5,637 nucleotides of DNA from NCBI GenBank assembly GCA_021298935.1, contig JAJTHR010000074.1, positions 1 through 5,637 of the forward strand, read 5' to 3'. A program made the translations under genes and the position numbers. The notes beneath the pieces were generated by a model, which did no database searches, was not told the DNA's origin, and saw only the letters and a list, made by a program, of their open reading frames with translations. Numbering within the stretch: position 1 is the first letter of the stretch; every line of letters starts with the position of its first letter. Source of the stretch: Parachlamydia sp. (GTDB lineage: Bacteria; Chlamydiota; Chlamydiia; Chlamydiales; Parachlamydiaceae). Shown piece after piece: positions 1 to 5,435 of this stretch.

Positions 1-108
1 AATTTGACTTGTGATCACCTTCATCTTTAAAAGATCTCTCCTTGTTGATATTCAAAGATATCAACTTCGAAAAGATCTTTTAAATCTGAAGCGCTGACAA
101 GTCAACTT
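1..108. repeat. Long imperfect inverted repeat (hairpin, MITE-like)
   Basis: The two halves of this stretch are imperfect reverse complements folding around a centre near 54. The inner stem pairs 44-51 with 58-65 around a six-base loop. The middle stem pairs 26-37 with 73-84 (core TTTAAAAGATCT), and a short stem pairs 19-23 with 87-91. The outer stem pairs 4-12 (TTGACTTGT) with 97-105 (ACAAGTCAA). Small bulges and mismatches separate the stems. No protein-coding potential is evident. The size and end-to-end symmetry resemble a non-autonomous miniature inverted-repeat element, but only one copy is visible and no target-site duplication can be checked because the repeat reaches the window edge. 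A structured untranslated RNA is the alternative. Confidence 0.55.
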
Positions 109-162
109 TATGGTTTTATTTTTGGGAAATGGTATTATTTGAACAAATGAGACGATGTGATC

Positions 163-201
163 CGATTGATTCGATAAAGTGATATTTAATCGAATCAATC
201 G
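163..201. repeat. Perfect 13-bp inverted repeat with 13-base loop
   Basis: CGATTGATTCGAT at 163-175 is exactly complementary to ATCGAATCAATCG at 189-201. The loop is AT-rich and can pair partly at its base. On the plus strand the stem is followed by AATTTTAGT, too weak a U-tract for a confident intrinsic terminator; on the minus strand no U-tract follows. It lies in a gene-poor stretch about 165 bases beyond the end of the exported-protein gene. It could be a weak terminator, a protein-binding site or a remnant of a mobile end. The symmetry is certain; the role is not. Confidence 0.5.
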
Positions 202-265
202 AATTTTAGTCCTTTTCGAAAAGCAGCCAAGAAAACCACAAGTAATATAAGGTGTAGGATTTACT

Positions 266-370
266 ATGAATTCTATGCTAAACACCATTGAAGAAACCCA
301 TCAAATCTCCACAAGTAGCTGTTATACATCCCCATTTGGAAGGATGTTTCGTATGGAAGGTCGAATTTAA
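266..370 (+). CDS. Possible 34-residue small ORF, unrecognised
   Basis: This is the only plus-strand reading frame here with a plausible translation signal: AGGA at 256-259 lies six bases before the ATG. It encodes 34 residues beginning MNSMLNTIEETHQ and ending FGRMFRMEGRI, then TAA. It overlaps by four bases, tail to tail, with the minus-strand gene ending at 367. No domain, signal peptide or membrane segment is visible. It may be chance, or the surviving 5' end of a gene whose downstream part is gone. I do not recognise a family with any confidence. Confidence 0.2.
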   Translation: MNSMLNTIEETHQISTSSCYTSPFGRMFRMEGRI

Positions 371-856
371 GGGGTTTTTCTTTTAATAATATTATCCACA
401 GTAAATGACTTATAGAGTTTTTTTGAGAAATTCCCTTTCACATCAACGTGAGGGTCTATATATGGAGAAATATAAGTGGAAATTATAGGATCTTGCATTA
501 AATGATTGTGCAAGTTCAATTTGAAATCAGCGGCTTCTCCTTTAAAAAAAAGAGAGTTCATTCCGTGAGTTTCTGGTTGGATCCACGAAAGCGAACGATG
601 TCCATTATTCAGAGAGACTTTGGCTACAATGTATGATTTTATAGCCTTTTGTACAAGTTTAACAATTTTTTGGTCCTGAGTTGAGATATGAGTCAAAGTG
701 AAATGGTAATAAAAATCTGACTGTAGTCTGGACCATTTAGCAGCAGGGCAGGTAAAGGCTATTCCGCCAGTATTGCTTTTATAGGAATTCATTGTAGCAC
801 TAATATTAAAAGTTAATAGAAAACCAGCGATTGATAATAAAAAAGTTTTTATTCAT
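367..856 (-). pseudogene. Small exported protein of unknown function, signal peptide frameshifted in a homopolymer
   Basis: The longest open frame starts at an ATG at 792 and gives 141 residues. Upstream of that ATG, the same frame reads LLSIAGFLLTFNISAT without a stop, a typical hydrophobic signal-peptide core ending in a plausible ISA cleavage site. The only nearby start, an ATG at 856 (MNKNF...), is out of frame with it and stops at 806-808. Removing one T from the coding-strand T6 run (plus-strand A839-844) joins MNKNF to LLSIAGFLLTF and yields a 162-residue secreted precursor with a 21-residue leader. The mature part is polar, with one cysteine (TCPAAKW) and no recognised domain. It lies 29 bases after the methyltransferase-like gene and may share its transcript. 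Either the gene is inactivated or slippery, or the base is a sequencing or assembly error. If the ATG at 792 is used, a leaderless protein would be made. Confidence 0.6.
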
Positions 857-885
857 TTAATTATTATAAAATTGTAAATAAAACT

Positions 886-1761
886 TTAACCCTTCAACCA
901 GACGTTCTTCAAAATATTGCCTTCTTCAACGACAAAGCCGCTAGTTTCAAGGGCTGCGCAGGATGTCTCATCTGGAGAAAGTTCGAAAGTCAGCCGGCCA
1001 TTAGGCTTCAAGCAATCGCGAATCAATCTTAGAGTATCAGAGTGATCAAAAAGGAAACTTCCGTGGGTGTGATCAGAAACCTCTTCAAAATAATCCTTAG
1101 GAATCTCATTCCACAGCTTTGGATCGTGCATATCAGAGACAATATCTGCCCCGCTATAATAATTTATATCGATAGTCATTGCTTTGTCATGCCATTCTTG
1201 AGGCCATTTTTTCTTATGAAGGCAAAAAGAGTGGTATTGATTAACTGTTTTGCTACAACCTAAAGCAATCGACTTAATATCAGGATTAGATTTTATAAAA
1301 TAATCAGCTTCCTTGCCTGGATCATAAGAAAATTGATCAAGAGATTCAGCTTCAACATTGAAAAACTGAGATTTTTTCATTAAATCGAAATACTTTCTAC
1401 ATAGCTCTAATTGATTTACTTCTTCTAATTTTGGCATGCTCAAAATTTCAAAAACAACTCCGCGGATCCTATGATAGTCACCCTCTGTTTCATTAGTGAT
1501 ACGTTGATAAATATTTTGAGCAATTTTTTCGTATTGTTCTTTAAGTTCTTTCACTCCCGAAGCAGCAGGACCATCTCCTAAATAACGCAAGACACTCTGG
1601 CATTCGAGAGCTTTAGCAGAGATATCTTTATGGTTATTAAGTAAAGTGTTCTTACTTGCTGCATCACGAAAAAGAATGGCAAATGGATCATCCTGGCTGG
1701 CAATTGTTTGTAAAAAACTAGGGAAATGTGTGTAGTTTAAATAAAAATTATTTGAAAGCAT
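886..1761 (-). CDS. Methyltransferase-like protein, degenerate SAM-binding motif
   Basis: A 291-residue soluble protein. Residues 1-150 are mostly helical, with no recognised domain. Residues 150-260 follow the class I SAM-dependent methyltransferase order: IKSIALGCSK (162-171) in place of the usual LGCG loop, TIDINYYSGADIVSDMHD (196-213) as the acidic strand-2 end and the ADIVxD element, and a hydrophobic stretch at 235-250. Then comes LKPNGRLTFE (251-260), matching the LKPGGRL strand, and a final strand near FVVEEGNIL (276-284). The second glycine of the LGCG loop is a serine, so cofactor binding and activity are uncertain. No signal peptide or membrane segment is seen. The ATG at 1761 has only a weak GGA upstream. 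The gene follows truA after about 50 AT-rich bases and precedes the exported-protein gene. An inactive methyltransferase-like protein, or one acting on a host target, are alternatives; the substrate cannot be named. Confidence 0.62.
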   Translation of the reverse strand: MLSNNFYLNYTHFPSFLQTIASQDDPFAILFRDAASKNTLLNNHKDISAKALECQSVLRYLGDGPAASGVKELKEQYEKIAQNIYQRITNETEGDYHRIRGVVFEILSMPKLEEVNQLELCRKYFDLMKKSQFFNVEAESLDQFSYDPGKEADYFIKSNPDIKSIALGCSKTVNQYHSFCLHKKKWPQEWHDKAMTIDINYYSGADIVSDMHDPKLWNEIPKDYFEEVSDHTHGSFLFDHSDTLRLIRDCLKPNGRLTFELSPDETSCAALETSGFVVEEGNILKNVWLKG

Positions 1762-1810
1762 ATTAATCCATTGTTATTTTAATACATAATATCATAAAGG
1801 CTATTTTTTT

Positions 1811-2560
1811 TTAATAAAAAACAGATTGCAAGAAGAGCGCATGGGCTGGTGCAGTTATTCCTGCATTGGCCCGTTTTTCCGATTGCAGGATGGCGGGAAT
1901 CTCTTCTTTTTTGATTTTTGCTTTTCCTATATGGATTAAAGTTCCGACGACATTGCGCACCATTCGATAAAGAAAATTGTTTCCTTTAATGGAAAAAATT
2001 AATCTTCTATGGCCATGCTCTTCTAAAATAATCTGATCAATGCGTCGAATGGTGCTTGGATAGTTGGTGTTCATTTTGAAATTACAAAATGCTGCAAAAT
2101 CATGCTCGCCCAGCAGATAGGGGATTGCCCGCTTCATCTCTTCCACGTCTAAAGGGAAGGGGACATGCCATTCATAAAAGCGCTGGTGGGGCGGCTGGAA
2201 GACATCATAGCAGACATAATAGCGGTATTCCTTACCTCGGCAATGCAGCGTTGGATGAAACGAAGGGGATACTTCCTCAATAGAGGACACAACAATGTCT
2301 TTAGGGAGCAGTCTATTGAGGCTAAATATTAAGCGGCCAGATTCAATTGGGTTTGACGTAAAAAAATTAACCACTTGGCCTAAGGCGTGCACGCCTGCAT
2401 CTGTGCGGCTCGCTGCTTGCAATATTACAGGATGTTGCACAATTTTCTCTAAAGCTCCTTGCAAGGTTTGCTCAATGCTTGGGCCCATGTTTGTTTTTTG
2501 CCAGCCTAAATAGAGGCGGCCATCGTAGACAACGAGGAGCTTGTAATTTTTCAATGGCAA
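1811..2560 (-). CDS. truA: tRNA pseudouridine(38-40) synthase TruA
   Basis: TruA isomerises uridines 38-40 in the anticodon arm of many tRNAs to pseudouridine, acting in the cytoplasm as a dimer. The 249-residue product is of normal family length. Visible motifs are YDGRLYLGWQ (12-21), the catalytic loop SRTDAGVHALGQ (51-62) with Asp54 as the expected nucleophile, KEYRYYV (110-116), GEHDFAAF (151-158), and GNNFLYRMVRNVVGTL (193-208), all intact. There is no ATG at the 5' end. The frame opens with TTG at 2560 immediately after the TAA of the upstream MarC gene, and a second TTG at 2554 gives a start (LKNYKLLVVYDG) closer to typical TruA. Neither has a good Shine-Dalgarno sequence, so translation is probably coupled to the MarC gene. 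It is the last gene of the compact operon; function is very likely retained. Confidence 0.96.
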   Translation of the reverse strand: MPLKNYKLLVVYDGRLYLGWQKTNMGPSIEQTLQGALEKIVQHPVILQAASRTDAGVHALGQVVNFFTSNPIESGRLIFSLNRLLPKDIVVSSIEEVSPSFHPTLHCRGKEYRYYVCYDVFQPPHQRFYEWHVPFPLDVEEMKRAIPYLLGEHDFAAFCNFKMNTNYPSTIRRIDQIILEEHGHRRLIFSIKGNNFLYRMVRNVVGTLIHIGKAKIKKEEIPAILQSEKRANAGITAPAHALFLQSVFY

Positions 2561-3160
2561 TTACTTAGGCGTTGGCTGGGTCGTCCAAAAAAGTAGAATT
2601 CCTTCCAAAAAGCGCTGGACTGAAATCAAAACAATGACCATGCCGATCAACCGCTCGCACGCCATCAAACCGCTTTCCCCCAAAACTTTTTGAATTTTAT
2701 CGGAAAAATAGAGAATGATGGCAGTGATTACCCAGGCAGTTAGAATGGCCAAAATCATCGTCGATTGAAGATCTTCTAAATGAGCAAAAAGCATGATGGT
2801 GGCTAAAAGGCCAGGACCGGCAATTAGGGGGACGGCAAGAGGGAAAATGAAGGGCTCGCCATGAGGCAGGTTAGACCGCAAACTATCAGGAGCCGTGAAT
2901 AATATTTTAATTGCAATCAGAAAAAGAATGACGCCCGAGGAAATGCGAAGGGTCGTTTCGGATAAATGAAGATAATCAAAAATAAATTCCCCGATTTCGT
3001 TAAATAGGAGCATGAAAGCAAGTGCAATGAGCAGTTCACGCATTAGAATGCGATGCTGCCTTCTTGGAACTTGACCCTTCACGAGCGATTGATAGGCGGC
3101 AATGTTTCCAACCGGATCCATAATGAGAAAAAGAATGAGGGTAAGTGTAAAAAATGACAT
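2561..3160 (-). CDS. MarC family integral membrane protein (second copy)
   Basis: This 199-residue protein has about six hydrophobic segments, roughly at 3-23, 42-62, 71-88, 105-125, 135-153 and 168-192, matching the length and layout of the MarC (UPF0056) family in the inner membrane. Family features seen are FLIMDPVGNIAAY (11-23), ISSGVILFLIAIKILF (73-88), PLAVPLIAGPGLLATIML (107-124) and a C-terminal RLIGMVIVLISVQRFLEGI. The usual NP of the first motif is DP here. MarC was once linked to multiple antibiotic resistance, but that role was not upheld and no substrate is established. The ATG is one base after the TAA of the preceding MarC gene (TAACATG), with no clear ribosome binding site, which implies translational coupling. 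It aligns without gaps over most of its length to its neighbour, so the pair arose by tandem duplication. Confidence 0.92.
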   Translation of the reverse strand: MSFFTLTLILFLIMDPVGNIAAYQSLVKGQVPRRQHRILMRELLIALAFMLLFNEIGEFIFDYLHLSETTLRISSGVILFLIAIKILFTAPDSLRSNLPHGEPFIFPLAVPLIAGPGLLATIMLFAHLEDLQSTMILAILTAWVITAIILYFSDKIQKVLGESGLMACERLIGMVIVLISVQRFLEGILLFWTTQPTPK

Positions 3161-3161
3161 G

Positions 3162-3758
3162 TTAAACCGTGGATAAAGCCGTTAAAAAGAGTGAAAAACC
3201 CTGGACCATCATTTGTATGCCGATCATCGCTAATAGCATTCCCATCAATTGCTCAAGCGCTGCCAGCCCCCTTTTTCCAAGAAAAATCTGCAAGTAGGGA
3301 GCGGAAACTAAAACAATAGTGACACCCACCCACGCAATTAAAATGGCGAAAAATATTTTGAGGTCGTTTCCTTCCTGAGCCGAAAATAGCATAATCATTG
3401 TCAGAAGCCCCGCTCCGGAAAGAAGGGGAGTCGCTATCGGCACAATAAAGGGATCTTGTTTCGGTGCTTCCTCCTCCTTTTCCCCTGTTCTTGAAAATAT
3501 CATTTTAAGAGAGACCAAAAAAAGGAGCAGTCCGCCGCTTATTGTCAGGGCGTAGGTTTCAATTTTAAAGCTATCTAAAAAGACTTCTCCCAGAATTAGA
3601 AAAAAGATGGCCAGGAGCATAGAAAAGATGGCTTCCCGGAAAAGAATTTTTTGCTGTTTGCGAAGGGAATGATCCTTGATTAAGGCAATCATTGCAGGGC
3701 AGTTGCCGATGGGATTGGTGACAATAAAAAATGTCATAGCGATTTCAAAGATGCCCAC
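3162..3758 (-). CDS. MarC family integral membrane protein (first copy)
   Basis: A 198-residue multi-pass membrane protein of the MarC (UPF0056) family. Motifs lie in the same register as in the adjacent paralogue: FFIVTNPIGNCPA (10-22, with the canonical NP), RE at 41-42, GE at 57-58, ISGGLLLFLVSLKMIF (73-88), PIATPLLSGAGLLTMIML (107-124), and EQLMGMLLAMIGIQMMVQG (169-187). A charged loop, GEKEEEAPK, lies at 92-100. The start is GTG at 3758, supported by an excellent AAGGAG at the right distance and by the conserved N-terminus. It begins 13 bases after the stop of the upstream membrane-protein gene. The transported substrate is unknown. The SGAG in place of the AGPG seen in the second copy suggests the two copies have diverged in role. 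Confidence 0.92.
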   Translation of the reverse strand: MGIFEIAMTFFIVTNPIGNCPAMIALIKDHSLRKQQKILFREAIFSMLLAIFFLILGEVFLDSFKIETYALTISGGLLLFLVSLKMIFSRTGEKEEEAPKQDPFIVPIATPLLSGAGLLTMIMLFSAQEGNDLKIFFAILIAWVGVTIVLVSAPYLQIFLGKRGLAALEQLMGMLLAMIGIQMMVQGFSLFLTALSTV

Positions 3759-3763
3759 AAATT

Positions 3764-3769
3764 CTCCTT
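3764..3769 (-). promoter_or_regulatory. Shine-Dalgarno AAGGAG fixing the GTG start of the first MarC gene
   Basis: On the minus strand AAGGAG is followed by five bases (AATTT) and then GTG at 3758. It is one of the two strong ribosome binding sites in the window and lies directly after the stop of the preceding gene. It argues for the GTG rather than the downstream ATG at residue 8. Confidence 0.8.
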
Positions 3770-3771
3770 GA

Positions 3772-4125
3772 TTAGACTTCTTGCAACGTCTCTTGCTTTT
3801 TTAAATAGGCTCCCAGCAGGTACAAAGGGACGAAACCAAGGGCAGCCGAGGTAAGCGAGGCAGTAACAGGAATACTAAATCCTATCATTTTTCCCACAAC
3901 TGTGGGGACGAAGGGAATGGCAAGGATTGCAAAAATTTTTTTGCTATAATCTTTGGTTTTGAATACTACCGTTAGAAGAAATAGGGTTGCTGCGGGGGCA
4001 AAAAAACCAAGGGCCGGATCAATTGATGTTACTTTAAGGGTGCCGTAGCAGCCCAAACACCCTGTCAGAAAAGCATAAAATCCAGCTTCTTTGTAAGAAA
4101 TGCGATCAATGATGGGGTAAATCAT
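3772..4125 (-). CDS. Small multi-pass membrane protein, unknown function
   Basis: The product from the ATG at 4125 has 117 residues. An in-frame TTG at 4137 would add four (MEIR), but no Shine-Dalgarno precedes it, whereas GGAA lies about six bases before the ATG. Counting from the longer start, hydrophobic segments fall at about 18-35, 43-60, 67-85 and 88-111, with basic residues between them (KTKDYSKK at 60-67) and a charged tail (KKQETLQE). There are two cysteines in GCLGCYG (26-32), a CxxC-like spacing that may be incidental. I do not recognise a family. It is the first gene of the run leading to the two MarC proteins and truA, with 13 bases to the next start, so it is probably co-transcribed with them. 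Confidence 0.75.
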   Translation of the reverse strand: MIYPIIDRISYKEAGFYAFLTGCLGCYGTLKVTSIDPALGFFAPAATLFLLTVVFKTKDYSKKIFAILAIPFVPTVVGKMIGFSIPVTASLTSAALGFVPLYLLGAYLKKQETLQEV

Positions 4126-4142
4126 TCTAATTTCCAATGCAT

Positions 4143-4159
4143 AGTTTAAGTTTTAAACT
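4143..4159. repeat. Perfect 7-bp palindrome in operon leader
   Basis: AGTTTAA at 4143-4149 and TTAAACT at 4153-4159 are exact reverse complements around a three-base centre. The site lies just upstream of the start of the small membrane-protein gene and downstream of the candidate promoter, so it would be in the 5' leader or act as a regulator-binding site. AT-rich palindromes of this length can arise by chance. Confidence 0.35.
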
Positions 4160-4177
4160 CCGCTCACCTAAATATTT

Positions 4178-4206
4178 ATTATAGGGGAGATAGCGATCTA
4201 TCTTAA
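4178..4206 (-). promoter_or_regulatory. Candidate sigma-70 type promoter of the membrane-protein/truA operon
   Basis: Reading the minus strand, TTAAGA (4206-4201) is separated by exactly 17 bases from a perfect TATAAT (4183-4178). Four of six -35 bases match TTGACA. A start of transcription near 4170 would leave a leader of about 45 bases before the ATG at 4125. No better promoter is seen between the preceding 52-residue gene and this operon. The inverted repeat at 4181-4213 covers the same interval. Confidence 0.45.
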
Positions 4207-4213
4207 CCCCTAT
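4181..4213. repeat. 13-bp-arm inverted repeat spanning the promoter (operator or terminator)
   Basis: ATAGGGGAGATAG at 4181-4193 pairs with CTATCT (4198-4203) and CCCCTAT (4207-4213), leaving a four-base CGAT loop and one three-base bulge (TAA). The stem is GC-richer than its surroundings. It lies 18 bases after the stop of the 52-residue gene, so it could terminate that transcript. However, the downstream minus-strand sequence is AT-mixed (AATAAATATT), not a clean U-tract. Its overlap with the spacer of the candidate promoter makes an operator equally possible. Confidence 0.5.
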
Positions 4214-4231
4214 CAATTTTCTCTTCAAGAG

Positions 4232-4390
4232 CTATCTGCCGAGCAAAATGAAGATGCCTGCCACTAAGGCTAAGAGGCCAAGAATCAATCCAGGGATAGC
4301 AATGGTGGCTATAATGCTCGTTAATCCAACCAAAATAAGGTAGATCGCTAATAATAAGAATCCGATATTAAAGGGTCTTCCAAGAAACAT
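4232..4390 (-). CDS. 52-residue membrane protein, conserved small hydrophobic type
   Basis: A short gene supported by a strong Shine-Dalgarno five bases before its ATG and by a coherent product: MFLGRPFNIG, then a hydrophobic segment (about 10-22, FLLLAIYLILVGL), a short turn containing IAIPG, and a second hydrophobic segment (about 34-50, GLILGLLALVAGIFILL) ending in GR and TAG. This hairpin of two membrane helices with a terminal LLGR resembles small hypothetical membrane proteins found in many bacteria, whose function is not established. It lies 58 bases downstream of thiL and about 107 bases upstream of the next gene start, separated from that gene by a stem-loop, so it may be its own unit or the tail of a thiL transcript. 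Confidence 0.72.
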   Translation of the reverse strand: MFLGRPFNIGFLLLAIYLILVGLTSIIATIAIPGLILGLLALVAGIFILLGR

Positions 4391-4395
4391 AATAA

Positions 4396-4401
4396 CCTCC
4401 A
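4396..4401 (-). promoter_or_regulatory. Strong Shine-Dalgarno (TGGAGG) of the 52-residue gene
   Basis: TGGAGG on the minus strand is followed by TTATT and the ATG at 4390, an ideal five-base spacing. It is the main reason to accept this short reading frame as a gene. Confidence 0.75.
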
Positions 4402-4448
4402 AAATTTCAAGTTTAATAACCTTTAACCCTTAAAATTATTTTTGGCAA

Positions 4449-5374
4449 TCAAATTTGAAAATGGTCAAAACCTTTTTTTGCAAATCGGAATGGCTGGCCG
4501 TTTTTGACATACTTCAGAGTAGGGTGGGATGTGATGTGGCCCATTTTAAAAAGGGGACGTTCAAACATTTTCCTGTATGCCTGATTGATGGCTTCATAGT
4601 TTGAGGGGTCGACTGTGACAAGCAAACAGTAATCCTCTCCTGATGTGGCAGCCACTTCCTGCGCATTCCAATGAAAATAGTTCGAACATGATTCTAAAGA
4701 GGGTGAGAGGGGGAGGGCATCCATTTGAATGCACGCCCCGCAATGAGACAGCTCCATAATTTTTTCAAGATCAGCGTCCAGGCCATCTGATAGATCCATC
4801 ATGGCATGGACTCCTTCTTGCGCTGCCAGCCATTGCCCTTCAAGAAGATGCGGGCGGGGATGAACATGGGCCTCGATAAGGGGACGATTAGAGGGGTGAA
4901 GCAAATGTTTTTCTAAAATTTCCAGTCCTGCACCTGCGTCTCCCAAGTAGCCTGTGCAGCAAATAAAATCTCCCGGCTTGGCAAATGACCTTTTTTTTAT
5001 CCAAGCGGTGGGTGCCGAACCGACGACAATCGAGTCGATGACAATGGTATCACTTGTTCTGGAAGTGTCGCCGCCCAGAATCAAGGTGTTTTCGCTTGCC
5101 GCCAGATCTGCAAGTCCTTTAAAGAAACGGTCAAGCCAGTCGATTTCGATCTCTTTTGGAAGGGCTAGCGACAGAAACAGATAAAGGGGTTTCCCCCCCA
5201 TCGCGGCAATGTCGCTCAAACTGACAGCAAGCGATTTGTAGCCTAACTCTTCAGGAGTGATGGTCGTTTTTTTAAAATGGATCCCTTTCCCTGTATACCT
5301 TCCGGCATCTTTTGTTGAAGCGAAGTAGAGAGGCGTTTGATCCATCCAAATTCACCCAAATCGGCTAACTGCAT
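4449..5374 (-). pseudogene. thiL: Thiamine-monophosphate kinase ThiL, N-terminal internal deletion with frameshift
   Basis: ThiL phosphorylates thiamine monophosphate to thiamine pyrophosphate with ATP. Most of the protein is intact in the frame that is open from 5345: KGIHF, PEELGYKSLAV, LSDIAAMGG, GGDTSR, PGDFICCTGYLGDAGAG, DLSDGL, SGEDY and a GFDHF tail. The family N-terminus is in another frame: an ATG at 5374 gives MQLADLGEFGWIKRL and STSLQQKMPEGIQG, matching the usual LGEFGLIxRL start. The two frames meet near 5286-5293. In normal ThiL about 30 residues lie between these points, carrying GIGDDxA and the TTD element that bind Mg-ATP; here they are absent, and the missing length must be 3n+1 bases. 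The ATG at 5345 would give a 298-residue product whose first 19 residues are out-of-frame translation and which lacks the GDD motif, so it is probably inactive. An assembly error is the alternative. The rest shows no decay, so the loss is recent or artefactual. Confidence 0.85.
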
Positions 5375-5435
5375 ACAGCACGCTCATTCATTAATAACTT
5401 GTATATACCACCCTGAAAGTCGGCTAAAGCGTACA
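5375..5435. other. Short spacer between thiL and the right-edge gene, possible element end
   Basis: These 61 bases hold no clear ribosome binding site for thiL. They include the perfect 8-base palindrome GTATATAC (5401-5408) and, on the minus strand, a TATTAAT stretch (5390-5396) that might serve as a -10. If the gene to the right is a transposase, the terminal inverted repeat of its element should lie here; the opposite end is outside the window, so this cannot be confirmed. Confidence 0.3.

Noticed and set aside
61..288. 75-residue minus-strand open frame
   Set aside because: It has no ribosome binding site, runs through both the long hairpin and the 13-bp inverted repeat, and its product shows no domain-like pattern; the frame is most likely accidental.
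1042..1263. Plus-strand open frame inside the methyltransferase-like gene
   Set aside because: It is antisense to a longer, coherent coding frame and has no start signal.
1804..1812. T-run just after the truA stop as a terminator
   Set aside because: It is an A-run in the direction of truA transcription and has no stem before it, so it cannot be an intrinsic terminator for truA.
2089..2513. Two plus-strand open frames (2089-2283, 2295-2513) inside truA
   Set aside because: Both are shadows of the well conserved truA frame on the other strand.
4954..5184. Plus-strand open frame inside thiL
   Set aside because: It is antisense to conserved ThiL motifs and lacks independent support.
5191..5199. 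C7 run (G7 in coding sense) in thiL as a phase-variable tract
   Set aside because: It encodes the conserved AMGGKP segment in the correct frame, so there is no sign of slippage here. The nearby T8 run at about 4990 is likewise in frame.
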